Shown here in pieces: positions 26,934-36,001 of a stretch of 64,000 nucleotides of DNA; position 1 is the first letter of the stretch; each line of letters starts with the position of its first letter. Under the pieces are notes generated by a model. It had not been told where the DNA came from. It made no database searches and was given only the letters and a program-made list of their open reading frames with translations. A program made the translations under genes and the position numbers. The DNA is from Gracilibacillus orientalis (lineage in GTDB: Bacteria > Bacillota > Bacilli > Bacillales > Amphibacillaceae), in assembly GCF_900114645.1 (NCBI RefSeq), contig NZ_FOTR01000011.1, positions 1 through 64,000 of the forward strand, written 5' to 3'.

Positions 26934-26962
26934 TTGACTATATTAATCAATTGATTAATAAT
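26934..26962 (+). promoter_or_regulatory. Promoter with overlapping 20-bp palindromic operator of the TetR/CYP102 operon
   Basis: TTGACT (26934-26939) and AATAAT (26957-26962) are 17 bases apart. The spacer and -10 are covered by a perfect palindrome, TATTAATCAATTGATTAATA (26941-26960). In B. megaterium and B. subtilis the TetR repressors BM3R1/FatR bind a 20-bp palindrome at this position and are released by fatty acids. A further half-like TGATTAAT occurs near 26986. Autorepression by the TetR gene just downstream is inferred. Confidence 0.75.
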
Positions 26963-27013
26963 GGAAGTGAATTTAATTAAACGAGTGATTAATTACAGAA
27001 AGGAACTTCTATT

Positions 27014-27652
27014 ATGAATGTTGCAAATAGCAAAAAAACTCGCGGAAGACCTTTCAAAGATAAAGAAGTAGCAAAGATGGAGCTGTTAAACTCTGCTACC
27101 AAGCTTTTTTCCACAAAAGGATTTGAAGAAACAAGTCTCCGCGAAATTGCGTTAGATGCTGATGTAAATATGGCTCTCGTACAGTACCATTTTGGTTCCA
27201 AGTTAAATTTATGGAAGGGAGTGATAACAAAACTCTCCGAGAAGGTGCTAGAAGTTAATGAATTCACTGTGGAAGAAGTCGATGATGATGCTAATATGAG
27301 AGCCTTGTTAGTTGAATTGTTCGACAGGATGGTTGACATGAGTTTTCAACATCGGGAATTCAGTTTATTTATCATTAATGAAACGGTGCAGCAAGGGGAA
27401 AGATTTGACCATTTATTTGATAAGTTAATCAAGCCTTATCATGACCAATCTTATCCTTTTATTGTGAAAGGAATCGAATTAGGTATTCTGGAAGACCAGC
27501 ATCCAGAAGAACTGATTATCATGTTGTTGTCATCTGTTTCATACCAACAGGCTGTCCCACATCTTTTAGGGAAATTCACGAATGTAACTGACGATGAAGA
27601 GAAGTGGAAACAAGCAATCAAACACAGTTTAAAAGTAAATTTTATCAAATAA
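27014..27652 (+). CDS. TetR-family repressor (BM3R1/FatR-like)
   Basis: The 212-residue protein has an N-terminal helix-turn-helix (residues about 17-63: [40 protein letters not shown]) and an all-helical C-terminal ligand domain. It is the first gene of a two-gene operon with the CYP102 fusion, 32 bases apart. This is the arrangement of the BM3R1-P450BM3 and FatR-CYP102A3 loci, where fatty acids relieve repression. AAAGGA precedes the ATG by nine bases. Confidence 0.88.
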   Translation: MNVANSKKTRGRPFKDKEVAKMELLNSATKLFSTKGFEETSLREIALDADVNMALVQYHFGSKLNLWKGVITKLSEKVLEVNEFTVEEVDDDANMRALLVELFDRMVDMSFQHREFSLFIINETVQQGERFDHLFDKLIKPYHDQSYPFIVKGIELGILEDQHPEELIIMLLSSVSYQQAVPHLLGKFTNVTDDEEKWKQAIKHSLKVNFIK

Positions 27653-27684
27653 TACCACAACTCATTCTTGAAAGGGTGTTTCAA

Positions 27685-30600
27685 ATGGAAAAAAAGGCAA
27701 CTATCCCTCAACCGAAAACCTATGGTCCGCTTGGTAATATCCCATTAGTCAATAAAGATAAACCCGTTTTATCCTTTATGGAACTAGCGGAAGAACATGG
27801 TCCCATTTTTCGGTTGCAAACCCCAGGAAATACCACCATTATCGTTTCTGGTCATGATCTAGTAGAAGAAGTCTGTGATCAATCACGGTTTGATAAAAGT
27901 GTTGAAGGTGCTTTAGCAAAGGTTCGTGCTTTCAGCGGAGACGGGTTGTTTACCAGCTGGACCCATGAGGCTAACTGGAATAAAGCACATAATATTCTAA
28001 TGCCTACATTCAGCCAGCGGGCAATGAAGGATTATCATGCCAAGATGGTGGATGTTTCTACACAACTTGTTCAAAAATGGGCACGCCTGAATCCAAATGA
28101 AGAGGTGGATGTCCCCGCAGATATGACCCGTCTTACCTTAGACACGATTGGACTATGTGGTTTTAATTACCGATTTAACAGTTATTATCGTGAGACATCA
28201 CATCCTTTTATCACCAGCATGGTCCGTTCTCTCGATGAAGCAATGCACCAAATACAGCGACTGGATATACAAGACAAACTCATGGTGAGAACGAAGCGCC
28301 AATTTCAGCACGATATTCAAACCATGTTTTCTTTAGTGGATAATATTATTACTGAACGAAAGGCCAATGGAAACCAGGAGGAAAACGACTTACTATCCCG
28401 TATGTTGAATGTGAAGGATCCCGAAACAGGTGAAAATCTAGATGATGAAAATATTCGTTACCAAATCATCACCTTTTTAATAGCTGGGCACGAGACCACA
28501 AGTGGATTGTTGTCCTTTGCGATTTATTTCCTATTAAAGAATCCAGATAAATTGAAAAAAGCCTATGAAGAAGTAGACCAAGTATTAACAGGTCCCGCTC
28601 CAACATATAAACAAGTGCTACAGCTTAAGTATGTTCGAATGATTTTAAATGAATCGCTACGTCTATGGCCTACCGCACCAGCATTCAGTCTGTATGCAAA
28701 AGAAGACACGGTGATTGGTGGGAAATACTCGATTAAGAAAGGGGAAGATCGCCTTACTGTTCTTATTCCACAGCTACATCGTGATAAAGATGCATGGGGC
28801 GACGACGCGGAAGAGTTCCATCCTGAACGGTTTGAAGATCCAGAAAAAATACCTCATCATGCTTATAAACCATTTGGAAATGGACAGCGGGCATGTATCG
28901 GTATGCAGTTTGCTCTGCATGAAGCTACTCTCGTACTGGGAATGCTCCTTCAACATTTTGAGTTTATCGATGATCAAAACTATCAGCTGGATGTGAAGCA
29001 AACATTAACACTAAAGCCTGGCGATTTAAAAATTAAGGTTCAACCTCGGAATCAATCTACAAGCCAGCCATCTACCCTTGCACCGGTAGTGGATACACCA
29101 GAGAAAGAGCAAGTTGAACAACAGAATGTCGCTCCTCTTTCTGGACTTAATGATCGTCCACTGCTTGTTCTTTACGGCTCTGATACAGGGACAGCAGAAG
29201 GAGTTGCACGAGAATTGGCGGACACGGCTAGTTTACACGGTGTTCAAACGGAAGTGTCCCCCCTTAACGATCGAATCGGAAATCTACCAAAAGAAGGGGC
29301 AGTTCTGATTGTGACTTCCTCTTATAACGGAAATCCGCCAACCAATGCCGGTCAGTTTAAACAATGGCTAGAAGAACTAAAACCAGATGAGCTTACTGAT
29401 GTCCATTATGCAGTGTTTGGCTGTGGAGACCTTAACTGGGCCAGTACCTATCAGCATATCCCAAGAACAATCGATGAACTGCTTGCCCAAAAAGGAGCAA
29501 CCCGTTTTTCAGCACGAGGAGAAGGGAACGTCAGTGGAGACTTTGAGGAGCAGTTTGACCAATGGAAAAGTAGCATGTGGTCGGACGCGATGGAAACCTT
29601 TGAATTAGAACTCAATGAAAATGTAGAAAAAGAACGGAATACATTAAGCCTTGAGTTTGTCAGTGGACTTGGAGGTTCTCCACTTGCTCGCTCATACGAA
29701 GCAGTAAACGCGACTATTGTGGAAAATCGTGAACTCCAATCAGTTGACAGTGATCGAAGCACTCGACATATCGAGGTAGCTTTACCAAAAGGAGTTACTT
29801 ATCAAGTAGGAGACCATCTCGGAGTACTCCCACACAATAGTGAGGAAATGGTCAACCGCGTGCTTCATAGATATCAACTGAACGGGAATGATCAAGTAGT
29901 GCTGTCAGCAAGCGGTCGGAACGCGACTCATTTACCAGTGGATGTACCTGTTCGTTTACATGATCTGCTTAGCTATAGTGTAGAATTACAGGAAGCAGCA
30001 ACTAGAGCTCAAATACGAGAAGTGGCATCTTTTACGAGTTGTCCTCCACACAAACATGAATTGGAACATTTAGTGGAAGAGGGAATTTATCAGGAGCAAA
30101 TATTAAAGAAACGTATTTCCATGTTAGATCTTATCGAAAAGTATGAAGCATGTGAAATGCCGTTTGAGCGCTTATTAGAACTTCTTCCTGCACTCAAACC
30201 GCGTTACTATTCTATTTCAAGTTCATCACTCGTTGCCAAGGATCGCCTAAGCATTACAGTCAGTGTTGTCAGCGGACCTGCATGGAGTGGACTAGGAGAA
30301 TATAAAGGGATTGCTTCTAATTATTTAGCTCAATGTAGCCTGGACGATAATATTGCTTGTTTTATTCGTACGCCACAATCTAATTTTCAGTTGCCAGAAA
30401 ATCCAGCAACTCCCATTATTATGGTTGGACCAGGAACTGGGATTGCACCATTTCGAGGTTTCTTACAAGCTCGTCGTGTTCAAAGACAAGAAGGGATAGA
30501 GTTAGGAAAGGCACATTTATATTTCGGTTGTCGTGATCCTAAGCTAGATTATCTTTATCGAAAAGAATTAGAAAGAGAAGAAACGGACGGTTTAATATCC

Positions 30601-30873
30601 TTGCACACAGCTTTTTCTCGCTTAGAAGGGCAACCTAAAACATATGTACAGCATGTAATGAAACAAGATGGATCTTCATTACTTTCATTATTAGATAATG
30701 GAGCTCACCTATATGTATGTGGTGATGGTAATCAAATGGCGCCCGATGTAGAAGATACGCTTTGTCAGATTTACCAAGAACATCATAGTGTCAGTGAACA
30801 AGAAGCGAAAAATTGGTTAGATCAGTTACAACGTGAAGGACGATATGGGAAAGATGTTTGGGCTGGGGTTTGA
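27685..30873 (+). CDS. Self-sufficient P450/NADPH-P450 reductase fusion (CYP102A type)
   Basis: The 1062-residue fusion hydroxylates fatty acids or related substrates at subterminal positions with NADPH and O2. The heme domain (about 1-470) has the I-helix AGHETTSG, the ExxR in NESLRLWP, and heme-ligand [11 protein letters not shown] flavodoxin domain (about 500-640) begins [10 protein letters not shown], followed by FAD/NADPH domains with [21 protein letters not shown] and a C-terminal [10 protein letters not shown]. It is very close to P450 BM3, including the F87 region GDGLFTSW. R47 and Y51, which hold the substrate carboxylate in BM3, correspond here to N49 and I53. ATG 27685, after AAAGGGTG, is the BM3-like start. 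Confidence 0.95.
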   Translation: MEKKATIPQPKTYGPLGNIPLVNKDKPVLSFMELAEEHGPIFRLQTPGNTTIIVSGHDLVEEVCDQSRFDKSVEGALAKVRAFSGDGLFTSWTHEANWNKAHNILMPTFSQRAMKDYHAKMVDVSTQLVQKWARLNPNEEVDVPADMTRLTLDTIGLCGFNYRFNSYYRETSHPFITSMVRSLDEAMHQIQRLDIQDKLMVRTKRQFQHDIQTMFSLVDNIITERKANGNQEENDLLSRMLNVKDPETGENLDDENIRYQIITFLIAGHETTSGLLSFAIYFLLKNPDKLKKAYEEVDQVLTGPAPTYKQVLQLKYVRMILNESLRLWPTAPAFSLYAKEDTVIGGKYSIKKGEDRLTVLIPQLHRDKDAWGDDAEEFHPERFEDPEKIPHHAYKPFGNGQRACIGMQFALHEATLVLGMLLQHFEFIDDQNYQLDVKQTLTLKPGDLKIKVQPRNQSTSQPSTLAPVVDTPEKEQVEQQNVAPLSGLNDRPLLVLYGSDTGTAEGVARELADTASLHGVQTEVSPLNDRIGNLPKEGAVLIVTSSYNGNPPTNAGQFKQWLEELKPDELTDVHYAVFGCGDLNWASTYQHIPRTIDELLAQKGATRFSARGEGNVSGDFEEQFDQWKSSMWSDAMETFELELNENVEKERNTLSLEFVSGLGGSPLARSYEAVNATIVENRELQSVDSDRSTRHIEVALPKGVTYQVGDHLGVLPHNSEEMVNRVLHRYQLNGNDQVVLSASGRNATHLPVDVPVRLHDLLSYSVELQEAATRAQIREVASFTSCPPHKHELEHLVEEGIYQEQILKKRISMLDLIEKYEACEMPFERLLELLPALKPRYYSISSSSLVAKDRLSITVSVVSGPAWSGLGEYKGIASNYLAQCSLDDNIACFIRTPQSNFQLPENPATPIIMVGPGTGIAPFRGFLQARRVQRQEGIELGKAHLYFGCRDPKLDYLYRKELEREETDGLISLHTAFSRLEGQPKTYVQHVMKQDGSSLLSLLDNGAHLYVCGDGNQMAPDVEDTLCQIYQEHHSVSEQEAKNWLDQLQREGRYGKDVWAGV

Positions 30874-30952
30874 TTACTAGTTTAAATAATGAAAGTTTAT
30901 AGCATAATTAATGCGGGTATATAGTTAGTGTTCGACATCTCTATCATCAAGC

Positions 30953-30999
30953 AGAAGAGGATCAAGGGAATATTTTGCTTTCCCTTTGGTTCTCTTTTG
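30953..30999 (+). terminator. Probable terminator after the CYP102 gene
   Basis: AGAGGATCAAGGGAA pairs imperfectly with TTTCCCTTTGGTTCTCT around an 8-base loop and is followed by TTTT. It lies about 80 bases after the CYP102 stop, before the convergent P-loop kinase gene. Confidence 0.5.
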
Positions 31000-31035
31000 T
31001 TGTTAATAACGGGGTTATGACCTGGAGGGGTGTTC

Positions 31036-31590
31036 TCAAATATCTTCATTCATTCCATTCGACTTTAAATAGTCCGAGACAATATCTACTCGTTCCTTAA
31101 CTGAATAATCCCCTTCTATTTTTAGTGTTGGACAAGATAAGTCTGCCATCCAATCTTTATGTAAAGTTTTACTTCTAACTTCCATTCCCGCACTATCATA
31201 TAAAGAAGCCCACTCTAGAAATGTTTTGGATTGTTCATATTTGCTACCACCTGGTAATATTTCGTTTCCATACCTCTGAAATTCTCGCTTTTTAAGTCTT
31301 TCAATCCTTATATCTTGGGGAGTCCACAAGAATATAACGAGGTCAAAATAGCTTTTAAAGTTATCTCCCCAACCACACACCGCACCTGATAGAATCCAAT
31401 TTTCATATAGTGATAAATCCTTTTCAAGCATTCTTCGTCTTTCAGGTATTTGTCTTTGTTTGGTGAATTTGGTTGTCCAAAAGTAATCATCCGTATCAAG
31501 ATGTGTATGAGTTAAAACCTTTGATAATGCAGCTCCTAGCGTCGATGTTCCAGCCCCTGACGCACCTAATATGTGGATGTTCCTTTTCAT
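31036..31590 (-). CDS. P-loop NTPase, adenylate/shikimate kinase-like
   Basis: The 184-residue protein has a Walker A GASGAGTST at residues 9-17 followed by a small-molecule-kinase layout: DTDDYFW near 37, GAVCGWGD near 68, and the Arg-rich lid region IERLKKREFQRYG. This is the AAA_17/18 group of cytoplasmic kinases found widely in Bacilli. The phosphate acceptor is unknown. It converges on the CYP102 operon and probably stands alone. Confidence 0.7.
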   Translation of the reverse strand: MKRNIHILGASGAGTSTLGAALSKVLTHTHLDTDDYFWTTKFTKQRQIPERRRMLEKDLSLYENWILSGAVCGWGDNFKSYFDLVIFLWTPQDIRIERLKKREFQRYGNEILPGGSKYEQSKTFLEWASLYDSAGMEVRSKTLHKDWMADLSCPTLKIEGDYSVKERVDIVSDYLKSNGMNEDI

Positions 31591-31622
31591 GGTTCCTTCC
31601 CCCTGTTCTTCCTAACGTTAGC

Positions 31623-32303
31623 TTAATGAACATGTAACACTTCTATTAATTGGATGATTTCTTCATCATCACCTGGATCAACATACACTTGCTCGGTATT
31701 ATCACTAATATCCTCTGTATACTCTTGCATGAAGTTTTCATCCACATCAGCTGGAGAATCCCAACGTAAAGGAACATTGTATACGTTAATCGTGCCATCA
31801 CCATTACCACTATACGTTACTGATCCATCTACTAAGCGAGAACCTGCTAACTGGATCACGTCTTCTGGATAACTAGCACTTGTGTCATCATTAGGATTGA
31901 TAGGTTCACCACTTGATATATGTCGAACATTCAATTCATCTATCTCTTGATTTGGCCCAAGTTGCAACCAAACGCGAGCATACTCAATCTGTTCACTAGA
32001 ATACTGAGCTAGTGTATCTTTATTATCTTGTGCATTTGAGTCACTATTTTCAGACGTGGTACTATCGGAATCATTATTAACTGTTTCTTCTGACGAGATG
32101 TTATCTACATTATTAGTGTCTGATTCCTCTACTTCATTTGTTGAAGTATTTTTGTCTGTTTCGGTGGTATCTTTTTCTGTTAATTCTAAAGCAGCACTAT
32201 TTTCTGAAGAATCAGTTGAGGATTCTTCGTTGGTATCACTAGCACATCCAACTAGCACAAATACAGCAACATTTAAACAAAGGATTATAGTTAGTTTTTT
32301 CAT
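31623..32303 (-). CDS. Putative lipoprotein with acidic Ser/Thr-rich linker
   Basis: A 226-residue exported protein. Residues 1-18 form a lipoprotein signal with lipobox LVGC (C19). Residues about 20-100 are an unstructured linker of Asp, Glu, Ser, Thr and Asn. The C-terminal 125 residues form a compact domain with YARVWLQLGPNQEIDELNV and QLAGSRLVDGSVTYSGNGDGTI. The domain is not one I can name; similar hypothetical lipoproteins occur in low-GC Gram-positives. A role at the cell surface is all that can be said. Confidence 0.7.
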   Translation of the reverse strand: MKKLTIILCLNVAVFVLVGCASDTNEESSTDSSENSAALELTEKDTTETDKNTSTNEVEESDTNNVDNISSEETVNNDSDSTTSENSDSNAQDNKDTLAQYSSEQIEYARVWLQLGPNQEIDELNVRHISSGEPINPNDDTSASYPEDVIQLAGSRLVDGSVTYSGNGDGTINVYNVPLRWDSPADVDENFMQEYTEDISDNTEQVYVDPGDDEEIIQLIEVLHVH

Positions 32304-32361
32304 TTGTTAATCGTTCCTTTCATTATTGTAAAATCGATCGCAGTTCCAAAAAATATATGTG

Positions 32362-32685
32362 TTAATCTGCTACGAAGTCTTTTATAACTTTAATTTTATG
32401 AGCTACTTGAATTCCTTCACTCTCCTTGACCCATACCTTCACTTCTTGTCCTTCATTTAAACCATCAACATCCTCTACTTTCCCTACTACTTTTGTGCTG
32501 TCATCAAAATGAATGACAGGTGTATTATAATCTGCTTCAGGATCTATTTTAAGAGGAAATAACAAGAATTTATTTTCTTCTAACTCACTTACTATACCGT
32601 GATAATCCGATAAGCTAAAGAAGAAAACAGTTATGATTGATAGTAGTATTATAATTATTATACCAATTAATAATGGTTTTCTCAT
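32362..32685 (-). CDS. Small membrane-anchored protein, DUF3221-like
   Basis: The 107-residue protein has one N-terminal hydrophobic helix (residues 5-27) that could be an uncleaved anchor, then an extracellular beta-rich domain. This reads GIVSELEENKFLLFPL and VIHFDDSTKVVGKVEDVDGLNEGQEVKVWVKESEG. The pattern resembles the YobA/DUF3221 family, single small OB-like extracellular domains, but this is a judgement by eye. It lies in a run of small minus-strand genes. Confidence 0.6.
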   Translation of the reverse strand: MRKPLLIGIIIIILLSIITVFFFSLSDYHGIVSELEENKFLLFPLKIDPEADYNTPVIHFDDSTKVVGKVEDVDGLNEGQEVKVWVKESEGIQVAHKIKVIKDFVAD

Positions 32686-32727
32686 TATTTTCCTCCTAAT
32701 AAATCTCTCCGCTTAGTTAAATATCAA

Positions 32728-33021
32728 TTATCGATATCCACAATTCGGACATGATTTTAACGTGTCATCAAATTCATAATCGCAATTCGGACAATTTTTA
32801 TTTGTTTTATGAAGTTTTTTCATGAACTGATTTTGTTGTCTTAATTGGAATAATATATTTTCTTGATTGTCTATAATCATACTTAATGCAAAAAATATCA
32901 TAGCTGCTGTAACTCCACCAATTATGCTCATTAATAAAACGAAAAAAGTTCCATTCATTAGTCCTACTACTACGCTAATAATGATTACTATTACACCAAT
33001 TATAATAAGTGCCCAACTCAT
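32728..33021 (-). CDS. Small membrane protein with C-terminal zinc ribbon
   Basis: The 97-residue product has two hydrophobic helices (about 2-22 and 26-48) and ends in a zinc ribbon CPNCDYEF...CPNCGYR with four Cys. Such proteins are common, uncharacterised membrane proteins. ATG 33021 is preferred over the GTG at 33030 because the purine-rich RBS AGGGGTG is too close to the GTG. Confidence 0.7.
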   Translation of the reverse strand: MSWALIIIGVIVIIISVVVGLMNGTFFVLLMSIIGGVTAAMIFFALSMIIDNQENILFQLRQQNQFMKKLHKTNKNCPNCDYEFDDTLKSCPNCGYR

Positions 33022-33041
33022 TAGTATCACTGCACCCCTTT

Positions 33042-33524
33042 TTAATGCTGGAAGATTGAACCGTCTCTAACCATTGTCATAAATTCAGTGGACTCATTGG
33101 AAAATTCAACAGCCTTAACAAAACCAAATTTTTCGTACAAATGAATTGCTCTATGATTGAATTTAGCTACACTTAGACGAATTAATGTAATGCCCTTTCT
33201 TTCAATATAGTTAAGAACAAAAGAGAAAAAGATGGAGCCGTTACCTCTTCCGGTTAATTCAGGTTTAATACCAATTCCAATATCAATGTACCCTTCTGGA
33301 TAAGCACCAAATGGAGAGCCAATCGGTATTTGTGCAGGCTTTCCCAAACAAAGGAATCCAACTAATTGATTGCGTCTATCTACAACAGCATAATATTCAT
33401 TTTTAAGAAATTCTTTTATGGAGTTTTCAGCTATATTATAGAAATCATAAGGGGATTCATACTTCCAGCTTACTATTTCCTTTGCAAATGTTTCATTCAT
33501 ATCCATTATTGATAAACCTTCCAT
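33042..33524 (-). CDS. GNAT-family N-acetyltransferase
   Basis: The 160-residue protein has the GNAT core: IDIGIGIKPELTGRGNGSIFFSFVLNYIE (acetyl-CoA pyrophosphate loop R/Q-x-x-G-x-G/A variant GRGNGS) and VAKFNHRAIHLYEKFGFVKAVEF at the C-terminus. Substrate unknown. The ATG at 33524 has AGGAGG eight bases upstream, supporting this start over a later ATG. Confidence 0.8.
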   Translation of the reverse strand: MEGLSIMDMNETFAKEIVSWKYESPYDFYNIAENSIKEFLKNEYYAVVDRRNQLVGFLCLGKPAQIPIGSPFGAYPEGYIDIGIGIKPELTGRGNGSIFFSFVLNYIERKGITLIRLSVAKFNHRAIHLYEKFGFVKAVEFSNESTEFMTMVRDGSIFQH

Positions 33525-33700
33525 TGATACTTCCTCCTTTTGGGGAATCGACTTTTTACCTATTTAGATAATACACTAACATAATATTCCATATCCATAG
33601 TACTTTATTTGATTCTCATGAAACTCTCATTTTCTTATCAGCATTTTATTAGAAAAACTTTGTAGTATATAAACTAACAAGACAAGAGAGGAAGAGAAAA

Positions 33701-34036
33701 ATGAAAAAGCTATTAATTATTACTAGTATTCTCACCATTATACTTACGGCTTGTGGTAGCCAACAACCTGAAGTGCAGAAAGAAAATAATGAATTACCAG
33801 AACACCATATACTGAACCAATATATTGATCTGACAACTCTAGAGCAAATAACCGTCAAAGATAATTCAGAGAAAAGAGTACTTATATTTGAGACAGAGGC
33901 AGGAAAGAAAGTATATAAAAGTGTTTATATAAAAGAAAAAAGCAGATTAAAACTCATTCATCTTGGTGAAGAAGGTGGAAATGTGGAAAGAAACTATAAA
34001 TGGGAAAAAGTGTCTTCGAGAAAGCTCCACCCTTAA
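33701..34036 (+). CDS. Small putative lipoprotein
   Basis: The 111-residue product starts with a lipoprotein signal (MKKLLIITSILTIILTACGS; Cys at 18). The remaining 90 residues are polar and beta-rich with no domain I recognise. GAGAGGAAG precedes the ATG by about six bases. It is the only plus-strand gene in this stretch. Confidence 0.65.
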   Translation: MKKLLIITSILTIILTACGSQQPEVQKENNELPEHHILNQYIDLTTLEQITVKDNSEKRVLIFETEAGKKVYKSVYIKEKSRLKLIHLGEEGGNVERNYKWEKVSSRKLHP

Positions 34037-34041
34037 TGAAC

Positions 34042-34515
34042 TTAATAAGCTTTTTTCATTAACTCATTGATTTCATTATTTAACTTCTCTTTTAATTCGC
34101 CATGTGTTTCATGAGAGTATTGATATTCAGGATTACGCCATTTTTCACTAGAATATTGCCAAACGGGGTAAGGAATTCGTTCCTCTGGTTCCCAATTATA
34201 GCGCGGAAAAACATGTGCGTGTAAATAAGCATCTGTATTACCATAAATGGAATAATTCACTCGTCTAGGTTCACATACATTTAAAATGGCTTCTCCAATC
34301 AAACTCATATCTAACAAGTAATCACTTCGCTGTTTAAAGTCAAGTTCTTCTAGTGATCCATACTTTTTAAATGGTAAAAGCACACAATATCCTGGCAGAA
34401 ACTGAGTATCTCCAATCATAGCAAAACCACTTTTCATTTTGGTAATAATCATTGGATTTTCCCCGCGATGTGCAGATCCTATTCTATCTTTTTTCCAATC
34501 TTCATTAGACATCAT
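34042..34515 (-). CDS. HIT-like nucleotide-binding hydrolase
   Basis: The 157-residue protein contains AYLHAHVFPRYNWEP, matching the HxHxF/PR histidine-triad region of diadenosine-polyphosphate hydrolases, and an N-terminal half with GYCVLLPFKKYGSLEEL like HIT proteins. HIT enzymes cleave nucleoside phosphates through a His nucleophile. Only two of the usual three His are in the short motif, as in Ap4A-hydrolase-like members. The ATG at 34515 has GGGAG nine bases upstream. Confidence 0.75.
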   Translation of the reverse strand: MMSNEDWKKDRIGSAHRGENPMIITKMKSGFAMIGDTQFLPGYCVLLPFKKYGSLEELDFKQRSDYLLDMSLIGEAILNVCEPRRVNYSIYGNTDAYLHAHVFPRYNWEPEERIPYPVWQYSSEKWRNPEYQYSHETHGELKEKLNNEINELMKKAY

Positions 34516-34550
34516 ATTCAATCTCTCCCTTGGACTTTGCGTTTAAGGAG

Positions 34551-34679
34551 TTACCCATTTTTTTCATCTATTTGCTTCAATAATTCTATTATTTCTTCAT
34601 TTTGTTTATTTCCTTTTCTAAGATGTCCTTCTATGGAAAGAAGAGTAATTATTACAACGATACTCCCTAAGATAAACAT
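34551..34679 (-). CDS. Small membrane protein, 42 residues
   Basis: A short gene not usually called. ATG 34679 has GGGGG seven bases upstream. The product begins with a hydrophobic helix (residues 1-16, MFILGSIVVIITLLSI) and continues with a charged tail NEEIIELLKQIDEKNG predicted to be helical. This layout of one helix plus a short amphipathic tail is common among small Bacillus membrane proteins. Function unknown. Confidence 0.55.
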   Translation of the reverse strand: MFILGSIVVIITLLSIEGHLRKGNKQNEEIIELLKQIDEKNG

Positions 34680-34721
34680 TACCATTCCCCCTACTTTTTC
34701 TAGAATTTAAAAAAAGTTTCT

Positions 34722-35162
34722 TTAATCCTTATCGTCAAAAACAATTTCAAGTACAGCAAGCAGTAATGCGATGATGATCTCTGCTTTTAAGGATAGCGTA
34801 ATGCTCCTCATAAACTCATCCACCGTAAACAGGACTAGCCAGTTTGATAAGAATTCAAAACTGAATCTGAAAAATACTATCTTTATTTTTTCCGTTATAT
34901 TTCGGACGGTTAACTTGAAAATAACCTTGAAGAACAGTTCGGCAATTAATCCTAGAAGAAAGAAGCTGACAACAAAACCAATCAGTGACCAAAAGGATTG
35001 ATACTGAACACCGAGCAGTTCGAAAAGTCCTGCCAACCCAAAGAAAAAAATCCCTATTACAAAGCCGATCACAAGGATAATGAGAAGTGCTATTCCAGCA
35101 ATAGTTGCCGCTTTTTCTTTTTTATTCATATCGCGAAATGAGTCATTTTTATCTTCTGACAT
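34722..35162 (-). CDS. YrvL-family membrane protein
   Basis: The 146-residue protein has four hydrophobic segments and closely follows the YrvL pattern: GIFFFGLAGLFELLGVQYQSFWSLIGFV, then NWLVLFTVDEFMRSITLSLKAEIIIALLLAVLEIVFDD at the C-terminus. In B. subtilis YrvL is a negative regulator of the SigO-RsoA sigma system and the oxalate decarboxylase it controls. No sigO or rsoA homologue is visible here, so the role may differ. Confidence 0.65.
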   Translation of the reverse strand: MSEDKNDSFRDMNKKEKAATIAGIALLIILVIGFVIGIFFFGLAGLFELLGVQYQSFWSLIGFVVSFFLLGLIAELFFKVIFKLTVRNITEKIKIVFFRFSFEFLSNWLVLFTVDEFMRSITLSLKAEIIIALLLAVLEIVFDDKD

Positions 35163-35255
35163 AGGTTTGTTTCTCCTTCTGTTGGTATACCATTGTTTTA
35201 AGAATAGCGCCCGAAATTATTGTTTAAGGTTTGATAATCAAAGAGAAGAAGATAC

Positions 35256-35408
35256 TCATTTACTTTCTAAATCTTCTACACGCTTTTCTAAACTATCTAT
35301 CTTTTTATTTAATTCCTTATTTAATCGACTAGATATCATTTTTACCACTGAAATAAAAAATAAGACTAAGACAAATGCGCCTAAAGCATATCCTATGACA
35401 ATTTCCAT
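35256..35408 (-). CDS. Small membrane protein with coiled-coil tail, 50 residues
   Basis: ATG 35408 is preceded by AAGGAG with an eight-base spacer. Residues 3-22 are a membrane helix (IVIGYALGAFVLVLFFISVV). Residues 27-50 are a heptad-like charged helix with LNKELNKKIDSLEKRVEDLES. The strong RBS and protein-like pattern support a real gene. Function unknown. Confidence 0.65.
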   Translation of the reverse strand: MEIVIGYALGAFVLVLFFISVVKMISSRLNKELNKKIDSLEKRVEDLESK

Positions 35409-35440
35409 TGGAAAAACTCCTTTTCTTTTCAACTGTTTAT

Positions 35441-35650
35441 CTATAATGGATTCTCTCTATTTTTACTGTTATGCTTCTTTTTTGCGAAATAGTTCCAGAT
35501 ATAATAGACGAGCCAAAATACGATGATCACTATAAATGTATAGTAGCTCGCATAATCACTCGGAACAGAGAAATATATTATTATTGCTGTAATTAAAAAT
35601 GGTGGCATAAGTATCCAATATCTCTTATTTTTAGAGTGTTTTATTTTCAT
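35441..35650 (-). CDS. Small hypothetical membrane protein, 69 residues
   Basis: Two hydrophobic helices (about 11-28 and 36-56) are flanked by Lys-rich ends (MKIKHSKNKR... and AKKKHNSKNR), giving a hairpin with both termini probably inside. GGAGG precedes the ATG. No family recognised; it sits in a row of small minus-strand membrane-protein genes. Confidence 0.65.
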   Translation of the reverse strand: MKIKHSKNKRYWILMPPFLITAIIIYFSVPSDYASYYTFIVIIVFWLVYYIWNYFAKKKHNSKNRENPL

Positions 35651-35699
35651 TCCCTCCTGTATGCCAAAAGATTAGTCCTCGGTCCCTTATTTCGTTCAG

Positions 35700-35872
35700 T
35701 TATTTTAAAGACGGTTTTTCATCTAAGGACCAAACAAGAAGTATATATACCCAGAAAGAAACTGATGAAGTGAAAAAGAAAATTAACCTAACAATACAAA
35801 AAACTCTGCTATCCCCCCACATACGCCGTACAAAGCCTTATCTGTTGCTGACTTTCTTAACTTCTTATCCAT
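35700..35872 (-). pseudogene. PspC-domain protein gene broken by a frameshifting deletion
   Basis: ATG 35872 with GGAGG seven bases upstream starts MDKKLRKSATDKALYGVCGGIAEFF, the PspC signature. The frame then stops within five codons. In another frame the C-terminal half continues IVRLIFFFTSSVSFWVYILLVWSLDE, ending at 35700. A deletion of roughly ten bases at the T6 run between the two halves fits both the lost residues and the frame. PspC proteins act in envelope-stress responses. Confidence 0.7.
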
Positions 35873-36001
35873 TAATACCCCTCCGAGCTGATTCAGGTGA
35901 TATATCGCAACTTGCTCACAAAAAGAATTTGCTTCATTTGTTTAGATGAAATTTTTTGCCTAATATCAGCCATACGCACAGGGTATCAGCAGATACTTTA
36001 A

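Noticed and set aside
28774-29762. Antisense frames within the CYP102 gene.
   Set aside because: The sense frame is a full, collinear P450 BM3 homologue; the antisense frames have no start signals.
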